A DNA stretch of 33,063 bases, taken from assembly GCA_937906165.1 (NCBI GenBank), contig CALCYA010000083.1, positions 1 to 33,063 on the forward strand, written 5' to 3'. The notes below the pieces were generated by a model, which did not search any database, was not told the DNA's origin, and saw only the letters and a program-made list of their open reading frames with translations. A program made the position numbers and the translations under genes. Source of the DNA: an uncultured Bacteroidales bacterium. Lineage in GTDB: Bacteria; Bacteroidota; Bacteroidia; Bacteroidales; Bacteroidaceae. Below are positions 1 through 6,938 of the stretch, piece after piece (the first letter of the stretch is position 1; each line of letters starts with the position of its first letter).

Positions 1-45
1 AGACAATCTTCATTAAGAAGGACCGTCAGGAAGCGAAGCAGAGAA

Positions 46-103
46 AACTCCTTCTCTTGAGCAAGAGGAGGTGGCACAAGCGAAGCGCAGTGACGGAGGA
101 GTT
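46..103 (+). repeat. Hairpin repeat, copy A1
   Basis: A 58-bp unit that begins AACTCC and ends in CAGTGACGGAGGAGTT; the same 16-base ending closes the repeat at 2358-2590. Just inside the left end is a stem CTTCTCTT/AAGAGGAG (51-58 with 63-70, one G-T pair) with loop GAGC. The unit has no coding character. It forms an inverted pair with the copy at 148-202. The function is unknown; a folded RNA or a REP-like DNA element are both possible. Confidence 0.6.
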
Positions 104-147
104 GGAAATATGATTACAACAGAACATGTAAAGCCAATACCTACAGA

Positions 148-202
148 AACTCCCTCCGCTACACTCTGTTCCGCTCGTCCCTCTTAACCAAGAGGGACAG
201 TT
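148..202 (-). repeat. Hairpin repeat, copy A2 (inverted to A1)
   Basis: Read on the minus strand this unit starts AACTGTCCCTCTT and ends GCGGAGGGAGTT, matching copy A1 in layout. Its stem is TCCCTCTT/AAGAGGGA (178-185 with 190-197) around loop AACC. The stem sequence differs from A1 but pairing is kept. Together A1 and A2 make a roughly 155-bp inverted arrangement that fills most of the gap before the first gene. Confidence 0.5.
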
Positions 203-264
203 GAAGAGCAACGGGTGGAAGAGTTGAAGAATTATTATACAACACTCCCGTTATACCGATAATA

Positions 265-1125
265 ATGAGAAATATCATAACCATAATTGCAGCCCTTGCT
301 CTGCTGGCGACACCGCTGGCTTCAAGGGCGCAATACTTTATCACCGACAGCATAATTCCAGAGAGGATTGTGGTGAAGAGCACCCTGTTCGGCATAGGCA
401 GCATGAACAACCTGGACACCTATCTCAGCGGCTACGACCACAAGGGCGGTGCGCTGTACCTGCAACATGAGAATTTCCGCGATGCACGCACAGGCAGCTA
501 CCGATGGAAGTTCCAGACACTGTTCAACGGTACAGTAGGATACACCACACAGGGCAACAACGCACAGTTGGCAGCCTTGGCATCGTACAGTTGGGGAGGA
601 TACCATCCTTTTACTGTGGGAGAGCGTCTGAAACTGCTTGCCGGCGTGCAGATACAGCTTGAGGGCGGAGCACTGTACATACCCTCCAACGGCAACAACC
701 CCGTGGCAGCAAAGCTGCGCACTGCATTGGCGGCATCGGGAATGGCAATCTACCGCATACCTGTGAGAGAGAGCGAGTGGACGGCAAGGCTACAGCTTGA
801 CATCCCTCTTGCAGGAGTGATGTTCGCACCGGAGTACGGCCAGAGCTATTATGAGATTTTCGGTTTGGGCCACACTGGCGGCATCATAGCATTCACCCAC
901 CCTCTGAACTGCCCGTCGTGGCGCCACACGCTGTCGCTTGACATTCCCCTGCGCTGGAAACGTCACAGCACCACCCTGCGCATCGCATACAGCGGCGACA
1001 TCTTCCAGAGCGACATAAACGACATTCGCTGCCACATTTACCGCCACGCTTTCACCTTCGGATTCGTAAAGACAATATTCAAGGTAAAGCAGGAGAACAG
1101 CATCAAGGCGTATACCCCATACTAA
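265..1125 (+). CDS. DUF3316 family outer-membrane/secreted protein
   Basis: A 286-aa protein with a Sec signal peptide (about residues 1-22, ending SRAQ), so it is exported to the periplasm or outer membrane. The body resembles the Bacteroidetes DUF3316 family as I know it: an N-terminal KSTLFGIGSMNNLDTYLS segment, a central GNNPVAAKLRTALAASGMAIY segment, then GVMFAPEYGQSYYEIFGLG. Alternating hydrophobic strands suggest a small beta-barrel. No enzymatic motif is visible and the family's function is not established. It lies 11 bp ahead of the S41 peptidase gene on the same strand, so the two are probably one operon. The start is the first ATG before the signal peptide. The family call is from remembered family sequence, not a search. 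Confidence 0.8.
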   Translation: MRNIITIIAALALLATPLASRAQYFITDSIIPERIVVKSTLFGIGSMNNLDTYLSGYDHKGGALYLQHENFRDARTGSYRWKFQTLFNGTVGYTTQGNNAQLAALASYSWGGYHPFTVGERLKLLAGVQIQLEGGALYIPSNGNNPVAAKLRTALAASGMAIYRIPVRESEWTARLQLDIPLAGVMFAPEYGQSYYEIFGLGHTGGIIAFTHPLNCPSWRHTLSLDIPLRWKRHSTTLRIAYSGDIFQSDINDIRCHIYRHAFTFGFVKTIFKVKQENSIKAYTPY

Positions 1126-1136
1126 AGCAAAAGAGA

Positions 1137-2168
1137 ATGAAGAGAATACTTTTATATATTACCCTGCCGTTCATTCTTGCCGGCTGCATCGAGGAGGATG
1201 AGTTCAACAACACCCCCAACGGCAACTTCGAAGCATTGTGGAGCCTCATCGACGAGCGTTACTGCTTCTTTGCACAGGCCGAGGAGGAGTACGGACTCAA
1301 CTGGAACGCTGTGTACGACAGGTATAAGCCATTAGCCGACACCTGCAGCAGCAATGCAGCCCTTTTTGACGTGCTGGGCGACATGCTTGCCGAACTGCGC
1401 GACGGTCATGTAAACCTCACATCAATCTACGGCACAAAGTTCTACTGGGACTGGAAGCTCGACCACCCCATCAACTTCAGCGACTCGATACAGCGCAACT
1501 ACCTGGGCACAGACTTCCGCATCACCAACGGCATAAAGTACACACAACTGCAGGACAGCATCGGGTATGCTTATGTCGAGAGCTTTGCAAACGGCTTCGG
1601 CACCGACAATCTGAGTGTGATGCTGATGAACCTCAAGGATTGCAAAGGTTTGATACTAGACATACGCAACAACGGCGGCGGCATGCTCACTGCCGCGGAG
1701 AAGTTAGCTTCATCATTCACAAAAGAGAAGATACACTGCGGTTACATTCAGCACAAGACCGGCAAGGGGCACTATGACTTCTCAAAACCCGAGAAACTAT
1801 ATCTTGAACCCGGAGAAGGCGCAATATGGTTGCGTCCAGTAGTGGTGCTCACCAACAGAGGCGTGTATAGTGCCGCCAACCACTTTGTGATGCTCATGCG
1901 CGAGCTGCCCCACGTTGCTATCCTGGGCGACAGGACTGGTGGAGGCAGCGGAATGCCGCTCAACAGCACCCTGCCCAACGGCTGGGGTGTCAGGTTCTCG
2001 GCCTGCCCCATACTCGACGCACAGGGCAACCACACCCAATTCGGCATTGAACCCGACATTAAGGTAGACATCAGCAGCGAGGACTGGAACCAAGGACGCG
2101 ACACAATGATTGAGGAGGCCAAACAGGCCATCTTTGAGTATTATGACAAAATATCAGGCAGAGAGTAG
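1137..2168 (+). CDS. S41 family peptidase, lipoprotein
   Basis: A 343-aa serine peptidase of the S41 (C-terminal-processing/tricorn-like) family. The N-terminus has a lipoprotein signal with lipobox LAGC at about residues 14-17, so it should be anchored in a membrane. LRDGHVNL contains the conserved His (about H91), and the nucleophile is predicted as Ser245 in GVYSAANHF, preceded by the strand GLILDIRNNGGG. The stretch after the serine reads GDRTGGGSG, without the lysine seen in classical Ser-Lys CTP enzymes, so a Ser-His-acid arrangement as in tricorn and IRBP-like members is more likely. It probably cleaves or binds envelope peptides; the substrate is unknown. It is the second gene of an operon with the DUF3316 gene. 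Confidence 0.88.
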   Translation: MKRILLYITLPFILAGCIEEDEFNNTPNGNFEALWSLIDERYCFFAQAEEEYGLNWNAVYDRYKPLADTCSSNAALFDVLGDMLAELRDGHVNLTSIYGTKFYWDWKLDHPINFSDSIQRNYLGTDFRITNGIKYTQLQDSIGYAYVESFANGFGTDNLSVMLMNLKDCKGLILDIRNNGGGMLTAAEKLASSFTKEKIHCGYIQHKTGKGHYDFSKPEKLYLEPGEGAIWLRPVVVLTNRGVYSAANHFVMLMRELPHVAILGDRTGGGSGMPLNSTLPNGWGVRFSACPILDAQGNHTQFGIEPDIKVDISSEDWNQGRDTMIEEAKQAIFEYYDKISGRE

Positions 2169-2171
2169 CTG

Positions 2172-2198
2172 TTTTTCAAAAAAAATGCACTATCTTTG
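2172..2198 (+). promoter_or_regulatory. Promoter of tRNA-Leu
   Basis: TATCTTTG at 2191-2198 fits the Bacteroidetes -7 consensus TAnnTTTG. A T-rich -33 element (TTTTTC, about 2172-2177) sits upstream at about the usual spacing. The predicted transcription start is near 2205, leaving a leader of about 27 nt before the tRNA. Confidence 0.55.
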
Positions 2199-2231
2199 CC
2201 GAGTCTTTCAGGAGACATACTAAGTTTTATC

Positions 2232-2313
2232 GCGCGTGTGGCGAAATTGGTAGACGCGCCAGACTTAGGATCTGGTGTTTTGCGACGTGTAGGTTCGAGT
2301 CCTATCACGCGCA
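2232..2313 (+). tRNA. tRNA-Leu (anticodon UAG)
   Basis: The 82-nt sequence folds as a class II tRNA. The acceptor stem is GCGCGTG (2232-2238) with CACGCGC (2306-2312) and discriminator A at 2313. The anticodon stem is CCAGA (2259-2263) with TCTGG (2271-2275), enclosing loop CTTAGGA with anticodon TAG at 2266-2268. The T-arm is GTAGG-TTCGAGT-CCTAT. The D-loop has the AATTGGTAGA pattern of bacterial tRNA-Leu. The 3' CCA is not encoded. A long ORF crossing this region encodes the familiar false peptide of translated tRNA and is not a gene. A terminator follows after nine bases. Confidence 0.97.
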
Positions 2314-2381
2314 CGATGGGACAAAAGAGCAGATTAATCTGCTCTTTTTTTTATGCAAACTCCTCCGCTTTTAAGAGAGGG
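2311..2381 (+). repeat. Left copy of island-flanking direct repeat
   Basis: This 71-bp segment starts on the last three bases of tRNA-Leu and includes the terminator and the start of the hairpin repeat. It matches 7567-7636 at 64 of about 71 positions in my hand alignment. The two copies bracket the AT-rich island, as attL and attR of an integrated element would. No integrase is present between them. Confidence 0.6.
2323..2352 (+). terminator. Rho-independent terminator of tRNA-Leu
   Basis: A perfect palindrome with 13-base arms (2323-2335 and 2336-2348) contains the stem AAAAGAGCAGATT and runs into eight T residues. An almost identical hairpin occurs at 7579-7605. Confidence 0.85.
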
Positions 2382-2590
2382 ACGGTGCGATACCATAGCA
2401 ATGCGTTGCTTTCCACGAACTTTGGCTGCGCTCGTTGTGTAACATACAAGCGAACTTGTGCTACACCCGCTGGCACAAACCTTGCGACGAAGGGAACTTT
2501 AGTTCCCACGAGGAGCGTGCTTTAGCACTAAACATTTATGTTTCCCAAAAGGAGTCCCGAAGGGCCCTGTTACACAGTGACGGAGGAGTT
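2358..2590 (+). repeat. Hairpin-string element B with terminal inverted repeats
   Basis: A 233-bp non-coding element bounded by AACTCCTCCG (2358-2367) and its exact reverse complement CGGAGGAGTT (2581-2590). Inside is a row of short hairpins: AGCAA-TGCG-TTGCT (2397-2410), ACAAG-CGAA-CTTGT (2446-2459) nested in GTGTA/TACAC (2437-2441 with 2462-2466), GGGAAC-TTTA-GTTCCC (2492-2507), GTGC-TTTA-GCAC (2517-2528), AAACA-TTTA-TGTTT (2530-2543) and CCC-GAA-GGG (2556-2564). ORFs crossing it have no protein character. It looks like a structured or mobile intergenic element; function unknown. Confidence 0.7.
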
Positions 2591-2683
2591 CCAAAGTCCC
2601 TGCGGTCCCGGTAAGACGGTATTGTCAAAATCTCCCTCTCCGTTATATTTCAGGGTTGACAATTCGATAAACATATATTATAA

Positions 2684-2723
2684 AACCAATGAGTGTACCA
2701 TCAGAAAGACACACTCATTGGTT
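2684..2723 (-). terminator. Terminator of the minus-strand island operon
   Basis: AACCAATGAGTGT (2684-2696) pairs perfectly with ACACTCATTGGTT (2711-2723). Read on the minus strand the stem is followed by TTTTATAATATAT. It lies 33 bp past the stop of the 133-aa gene and fits termination of the genes that end at 2756. Confidence 0.75.
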
Positions 2724-2755
2724 AAGTTCAATATCGCAGTTTTGTACAAGGTATT

Positions 2756-3157
2756 CTATTGTTTGCTGACGAGTTTTATCTCATCACGTTTAAAAGTATA
2801 AAAAACTCCCCCATATCTTTCCATACACTCAAACTCATTATCGCCGACAACATCTTTTACTCTGAATTCTTTGCAACTCTTTAAATCAATTATAATATCA
2901 CCTACTTCTATTTTGGCATTTTCATCAAAATGAACTTCTTCAATATTTTCTACATGATTTTCAAGTTCTTCAATATGCATTAAATTCCTAATCACAGGCC
3001 TCACATATTTTAGAACGCCCCAAACTGTTGCAACCATGAAAAACATAACAATACCACCTGGGGCACTTTTAAAAAATATTGCCATTAATGATGAAACCAA
3101 CAGCCAAATTAAAAGAAACACTGATACTAAAATAAGGTAATAAATAAACTTTTTCAT
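2756..3157 (-). CDS. Small membrane protein, two TM helices (unknown)
   Basis: I do not recognise this 133-aa protein. Two hydrophobic helices (about residues 5-28 and 33-52) are followed by a soluble tail with acidic and charged helix residues (about 60-80) and a compact beta-rich segment (about 82-133) containing VGDIIIDLKSCKEFRVKDVV and ECMERYGGVFYTFKRDEI, which could be a small SH3-like barrel. Its ATG overlaps by one base (TAATG) the stop that the upstream lipoprotein gene would use if its A9 tract were one base shorter, so the two were probably translationally coupled. Base composition is clearly more AT-rich than the core genes, in line with horizontal transfer. Confidence 0.7.
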   Translation of the reverse strand: MKKFIYYLILVSVFLLIWLLVSSLMAIFFKSAPGGIVMFFMVATVWGVLKYVRPVIRNLMHIEELENHVENIEEVHFDENAKIEVGDIIIDLKSCKEFRVKDVVGDNEFECMERYGGVFYTFKRDEIKLVSKQ

Positions 3158-3211
3158 TATTCGAAATCTTTAGGAGTTATTTTTAAGGTTTGAATTAAAT
3201 TATCTTCTTCA

Positions 3212-4036
3212 TCAAAAAAAAACATAAACGATATTTATAGACGAACGTGAGAAATACGAAGCAAAAACATCAGACTCAGGAACAGAAAGAATCATATTTA
3301 ATATCGTTTTTTCTTTGAAGTTTAAGGCCCACTCAGCATTCATATAACCAACCATAAATGGCTCTACACGGTATTTGAACATTATTGTTTTCCCAACACA
3401 GGAGACATTAAACAAAGTGGTGGCCTCATCAGTCTTCATTGGGAGTGTTTCGTTTGTTTTCTTAAACATATTAAGCATATAATTCTCAAATTCATCAATG
3501 CTAATACTTGTTTCTTTCACTTCCACTGCACAACTCTTATTCTTAAGTACGAGTCCATTTAAAACATCTTCAATGCACTGACTGCTAGAATTCTGTGTTA
3601 AGATCACTTGCTGAATATAAGTTGCCAAATATAAAGCCCCATTTTTTATAAAAATGAAAGATACACATCCTATTCCATCTCTTTCGTTCGTTATATTTGA
3701 AAAGATCTTTATTGCACGTATTTCTTCATTTTTAAGATTAACAATAGTTCTTTCATAAAGAATGAGATTGTTATCAGACACTCCTTCCTTATATTGCTCG
3801 TATATAAAATCATCCCACGCATCCACATCTTCAGATAACTCATAATCCCAATAGCTTATAGAAAAATAAGCATCTTCGCTTTCCAATTTAACTAGCATAT
3901 GAGGTGCATTGCTAATTTGTGCCTCTTCATATTCATTAGAATAGTACAGCTTTATTAGTGAATCCTCGAAAACTAAATTACGGGAACATGAACTTATAAA
4001 CAAGCAAATCAATAATAAAAACGCTTGGTTTTTCAT
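3212..4036 (-). CDS. Putative lipoprotein, probably frameshifted near its end
   Basis: The frame is open from 4252, but the start is set at 4036, where MKNQAFLLLICLFISSC forms a lipoprotein signal with the Cys about residue 17; the upstream frame has no protein character. As read, the product is 274 aa. No family is recognised; it is an AT-rich, beta-rich protein probably anchored in the envelope. The frame ends at a TGA directly after a run of nine T (minus strand; A9 at 3214-3222). With one T fewer, the protein continues as DEEDNLIQTLKITPKDFE and stops in a TAATG overlap with the next gene at 3157. This suggests a real frameshift, a slippery or phase-variable tract, or a sequencing error. 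A TTTG-N19-TATATTTG promoter lies upstream at 4287-4317. Confidence 0.65.
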   Translation of the reverse strand: MKNQAFLLLICLFISSCSRNLVFEDSLIKLYYSNEYEEAQISNAPHMLVKLESEDAYFSISYWDYELSEDVDAWDDFIYEQYKEGVSDNNLILYERTIVNLKNEEIRAIKIFSNITNERDGIGCVSFIFIKNGALYLATYIQQVILTQNSSSQCIEDVLNGLVLKNKSCAVEVKETSISIDEFENYMLNMFKKTNETLPMKTDEATTLFNVSCVGKTIMFKYRVEPFMVGYMNAEWALNFKEKTILNMILSVPESDVFASYFSRSSINIVYVFF

Positions 4037-4286
4037 AGCAAAAAAAATAATAAAAGTGTGAGCCATATGTTCTATCCTACATTCAGGTCTTCGCATTACC
4101 TTTGACATGGATAAAACAATAGCCCACACCATAGAATTATATCGTATTCTATACGAACATAGATATAACAACTGGTATGGTGCTATTGCTATCATCTTCA
4201 TGTCAATATCAAAGTTGCGAAGTTTGAATGTAGAAGATAATTTCAATAACACCTCAATATGTTTGCCCTAACAATGCAGAGCGTTG

Positions 4287-4317
4287 CAAATATATAAAGA
4301 TTTATCTTTAACTCAAA
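4287..4317 (-). promoter_or_regulatory. Promoter for the lipoprotein gene
   Basis: On the minus strand, TTTG (complement of 4314-4317) is followed after 19 bases by TATATTTG (complement of 4287-4294), a good fit to the Bacteroidetes consensus. The -33 element lies inside the 3' end of the six-TM gene. It predicts a leader of about 240 nt before the start at 4036. Confidence 0.6.
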
Positions 4318-5444
4318 TTATTTACATCCTTTGTTTGAGTTGTTTTATATTCTTCTATAAAATATGTTCTGAAAGTATTAAAATCTGCTCTATTTTTAAA
4401 ATTGCCATAAATTAGTTTATGCATTACTATAAATGCCTCTATTTCATACATCATCTTTGATAATTTCTTATTTCGAATATATCTATTATAACCCCAAGTG
4501 ATTCCTATCATTTTACTTATGTATATGGCTGTATCCTTAATGTTTTCAACATTTTTATCTGCTTTCAAAAAACAATCTTCCACTTTTTTTTCATTAATAT
4601 CATCTGAAATATTAGAAGACAATAACGACATAATATTATCGTATTGCCTCACAATATTATCGATATTAGAATTAACATCCGATTTATTATTCCTTAAAAG
4701 CATTCGTTCCACATCTATGCCAACTGTAACCACCTCAAGTTCTTCAATCACATTATCATAATTATCTAAATCATCATACAAAACGCTATTTATCAATATA
4801 TCAACATTGTTAATCATTTCTGATTCATTTTTAAAGAGATGGGTTAACATAAACATTATTGCAAACAAATATATACCCACTAACAAACTTTCTTGTTCGA
4901 TTGTATTATTTCTAAAAAAACAGATACACAAATACAAGATTACTGCAAATAATAGGAAAGGATATGTGAATGCCAACCTATCAGATTTTGTATTCAGAAA
5001 ACCATGTTTATGAAAAAAATTGCACGAAACTATAGAATATAAAACAACAAAACAGATTAATGAAAATAAGGATATATAATACAAATGGCATTCTTTTAGA
5101 ATAACATTCGAATAACACATCCAAACTATATGAAATAAAAAATACAACACAAATAGTATTGAATAAAATCTCAAAGTATCAGAATATCTTATAAAAACAG
5201 GTAGTTTTCTTCTTATCAATTGGTACGCAAACACACAACATAAAACTATGTCAAACAAAGCAAGGCATATCATAAAAGACAAATCCCAGTTTACATCATT
5301 TTCATAAGCAATACTTATTATTTGTACTGCAAGTGCGCTAATTGCAGCTATAACTGCACCAAGTCCCCACCCTGACATGTTGTATTTTTCTTGTAGGCGT
5401 GTTCTCTCTGAATAAAGGATTGATAAAACTTGTTCTCTAGTCAT
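4308..5444 (-). CDS. Six-TM membrane protein of unknown function
   Basis: A 378-aa protein I cannot assign to a family. About six hydrophobic helices are visible (residues about 26-46, 55-75, 93-113, 121-141, 158-177 and 187-203), followed by a soluble, mostly helical, acidic C-terminal region of about 175 residues. The short N-terminus (MTREQVLSILYSERTRLQEKY) is amphipathic and probably cytoplasmic. The codon composition is strongly AT-rich, like the rest of the island. It is divergent from the DUF4062 gene across a 358-bp gap. The architecture, a membrane bundle with a soluble helical tail, is seen in membrane-acting effectors of defence systems, but that role is inferred from context only. 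ATG at 5444 gives a leader of about 20 nt from a TAATTTTG box. Confidence 0.75.
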   Translation of the reverse strand: MTREQVLSILYSERTRLQEKYNMSGWGLGAVIAAISALAVQIISIAYENDVNWDLSFMICLALFDIVLCCVFAYQLIRRKLPVFIRYSDTLRFYSILFVLYFLFHIVWMCYSNVILKECHLYYISLFSLICFVVLYSIVSCNFFHKHGFLNTKSDRLAFTYPFLLFAVILYLCICFFRNNTIEQESLLVGIYLFAIMFMLTHLFKNESEMINNVDILINSVLYDDLDNYDNVIEELEVVTVGIDVERMLLRNNKSDVNSNIDNIVRQYDNIMSLLSSNISDDINEKKVEDCFLKADKNVENIKDTAIYISKMIGITWGYNRYIRNKKLSKMMYEIEAFIVMHKLIYGNFKNRADFNTFRTYFIEEYKTTQTKDVNNLS

Positions 5445-5469
5445 ATCTTAATATTTTAAAATTACTATA

Positions 5470-5477
5470 CAAAATTA
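5470..5477 (-). promoter_or_regulatory. -7 box of the six-TM gene
   Basis: The complement of 5470-5477 is TAATTTTG, matching TAnnTTTG and lying about 26 bp before the ATG at 5444. No clear -33 element is visible at the expected distance. Confidence 0.4.
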
Positions 5478-5649
5478 TAAATGAGCATTAAAAACATGAC
5501 TACGTAATTATTACAAATATTTATTTGGATTAAAATCAGACAAAAAGAATATATCAATACAGACGAACTTATTTTGTACAAAAAACGAAAAACTGTTTTA
5601 CCTATACTACTATAAATGATTTTCGATAAGCGATAGGGGTTACATACAT

Positions 5650-5671
5650 AAAAACACCCCACAGAGGGGTG
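5650..5671 (-). terminator. Orphan minus-strand terminator in the 5445-5802 gap
   Basis: CACCCC (5655-5660) pairs with GGGGTG (5666-5671) around loop ACAGA; on the minus strand the stem is followed by five T. No annotated gene ends here on that strand: the nearest minus-strand gene starts downstream at 5444. It may end a short transcript from the 5672-5802 interval. The rest of this 358-bp gap is AT-rich with no convincing ORF. Confidence 0.5.
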
Positions 5672-5802
5672 CTGAATGTGTTTTGCTATTTGGCACCATT
5701 ACCAACCTTGTCAAAAGTTGAATATTATTTTGAATCTCATGAAGAATCTATTATTTTTACAATTTAAGAACAAATTTATGCCATAAAACAGATTAAAAAA
5801 AT

Positions 5803-6840
5803 ATGGAAAAGAAATATCAGGTGTTTATAAGTTCTACATATTCTGATTTAAAAGAAGAACGCTACAAGGTTATACAAACTATTATGAATTTTAATTGCTT
5901 TCCAGCTGGTATGGAACTTTTTCCAGCAATGGATGAAGAACAAATGGAATACATAAAAAAAGTTATTGATGATTGTGATTATTATATTTTAATCATAGGA
6001 GCAAGGTATGGAAGTATTGGAAAAGATGGAATAAGTTATACAGAGAAAGAGTATGATTATGCTGTTTCATCTGGAATTCCAATTTTAGCATTTTTACATA
6101 ATGATATAAATGATATTTCATTTGGAAAAACTGATAAGGATGATAATTTGTATAAAAAACTACTTGAATTCCGTTCAAAAGTAGAAAAGAATAGACTTGT
6201 AAAGTATTGGAATGGCGCAGAAGACTTAATTGCTAAAGTTTCTATGAGTTTGCCAGCTACAATAAAAATGCGACCTAGAATTGGTTGGGTAAAAGCGAAC
6301 TTACAGTCTAATGCAGAATCTTTACAAGAAATCAACAACCTACAAAAGAAGATTGAGGAAATGCGTAATGAAATGTCCACGATTAATTATAATTTACAAA
6401 AAGTTGAACATGAATTTAAGGACGATATATCAGGACTTGAAGCTCCTATAAATTTTACGGTAGGATATTCCTACTATGATGGCAAAAAAAGAAGAAGAGC
6501 TCATGATGTAAAGAAATTTGAGTTGACGTTAAAAAGAATTTTTGTAGAATTAGGAGCAGAGATGCTTGATTGTGAAATATCAGAAGCTACATTAAAGAAT
6601 CGTATGACAAGTATTGCACGTAGAGGGTTGACAACATCATACAACATAATAGATGATATATACACAGAAACAATTGAAACTACTACTTTTCAAACTATCA
6701 AGTATCAACTAAAAATATTGGGGCTAATTGAAAATTGCACAATTAAAGGTAAACCATTTTGGAAATTAACATATAATGGAATGCATTTAGCATTAAGCGA
6801 ATTATGTGTTTTAAGAAACAAAAATAACAAAACCACATAG
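5803..6840 (+). CDS. DUF4062 (TIR-like) protein, putative defence gene
   Basis: A 345-aa protein with an N-terminal DUF4062 domain (about residues 4-110), a fold related to TIR domains: KYQVFISSTYSDLKEER at the start, then ELFPAMDEEQMEYIKKVIDDC, then YYILIIGARYGSIG, then ISYTEKEYDYA with Glu81 and Glu83 near the position where TIR NADases carry their catalytic Glu. A coiled coil (about 170-210) links to a C-terminal region (about 215-340) ending in a winged-helix-like stretch (TFQTIKYQLKILGLI, then KPFWKLTYNGMHLA). DUF4062 is common in bacterial antiviral proteins, so a sensing or NAD-linked role is plausible but unproven here. The gene is AT-rich, monocistronic by spacing, divergent from the six-TM gene and followed by a toxin-antitoxin pair. 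The ATG follows an A-rich leader. Confidence 0.82.
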   Translation: MEKKYQVFISSTYSDLKEERYKVIQTIMNFNCFPAGMELFPAMDEEQMEYIKKVIDDCDYYILIIGARYGSIGKDGISYTEKEYDYAVSSGIPILAFLHNDINDISFGKTDKDDNLYKKLLEFRSKVEKNRLVKYWNGAEDLIAKVSMSLPATIKMRPRIGWVKANLQSNAESLQEINNLQKKIEEMRNEMSTINYNLQKVEHEFKDDISGLEAPINFTVGYSYYDGKKRRRAHDVKKFELTLKRIFVELGAEMLDCEISEATLKNRMTSIARRGLTTSYNIIDDIYTETIETTTFQTIKYQLKILGLIENCTIKGKPFWKLTYNGMHLALSELCVLRNKNNKTT

Positions 6841-6896
6841 ATAACTAACATCATACAATTAAATAACTTTTTATCACTAATAAAAAAACTTACACA

Positions 6897-6931
6897 AAAG
6901 TTGTACAGTTATACAACTTTGTTTATATTTG
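6897..6931 (+). promoter_or_regulatory. Promoter and palindromic operator of the higBA-type pair
   Basis: TTG at 6901-6903, a 20-bp spacer and TATATTTG at 6924-6931 make a good Bacteroidetes promoter, eight bases before the higB ATG. Over the -33 element lies a perfect inverted repeat, AAAGTTGTA (6897-6905) and TACAACTTT (6912-6920), separated by six bases. This is the expected place for autorepression by the downstream XRE-type antitoxin. Confidence 0.75.
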
Positions 6932-6938
6932 CATCACT

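Noticed and set aside
2196..2525. 109-aa plus-strand ORF across the tRNA
   Set aside because: Its first half is the well-known false peptide from translating a tRNA-Leu gene, and the rest is the hairpin element.
2538..2801. 87-aa plus-strand ORF after the hairpin element
   Set aside because: It crosses the element's right end, a terminator and the 3' end of a real minus-strand gene, and has no protein-like pattern.
4037..4252. N-terminal extension of the lipoprotein frame to 4252
   Set aside because: The extra 72 residues precede a clear lipoprotein signal and show no domain; the internal ATG at 4036 is the better start.
4107..4271. 54-codon plus-strand ORF starting MDKTIAHTIELYRILYEHRY
   Set aside because: It looks somewhat protein-like and has TACCTTTG just before it, but no -33 element. 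It lies antisense to the leader of the lipoprotein gene, which has a good promoter. AT-rich DNA gives many such ORFs, so I left it out of the gene list; conservation would change this.
5465..5662. 65-aa minus-strand ORF upstream of the six-TM gene
   Set aside because: It starts over the terminator stem and runs through AT-rich promoter DNA; its hydrophobicity follows from the T-rich strand.
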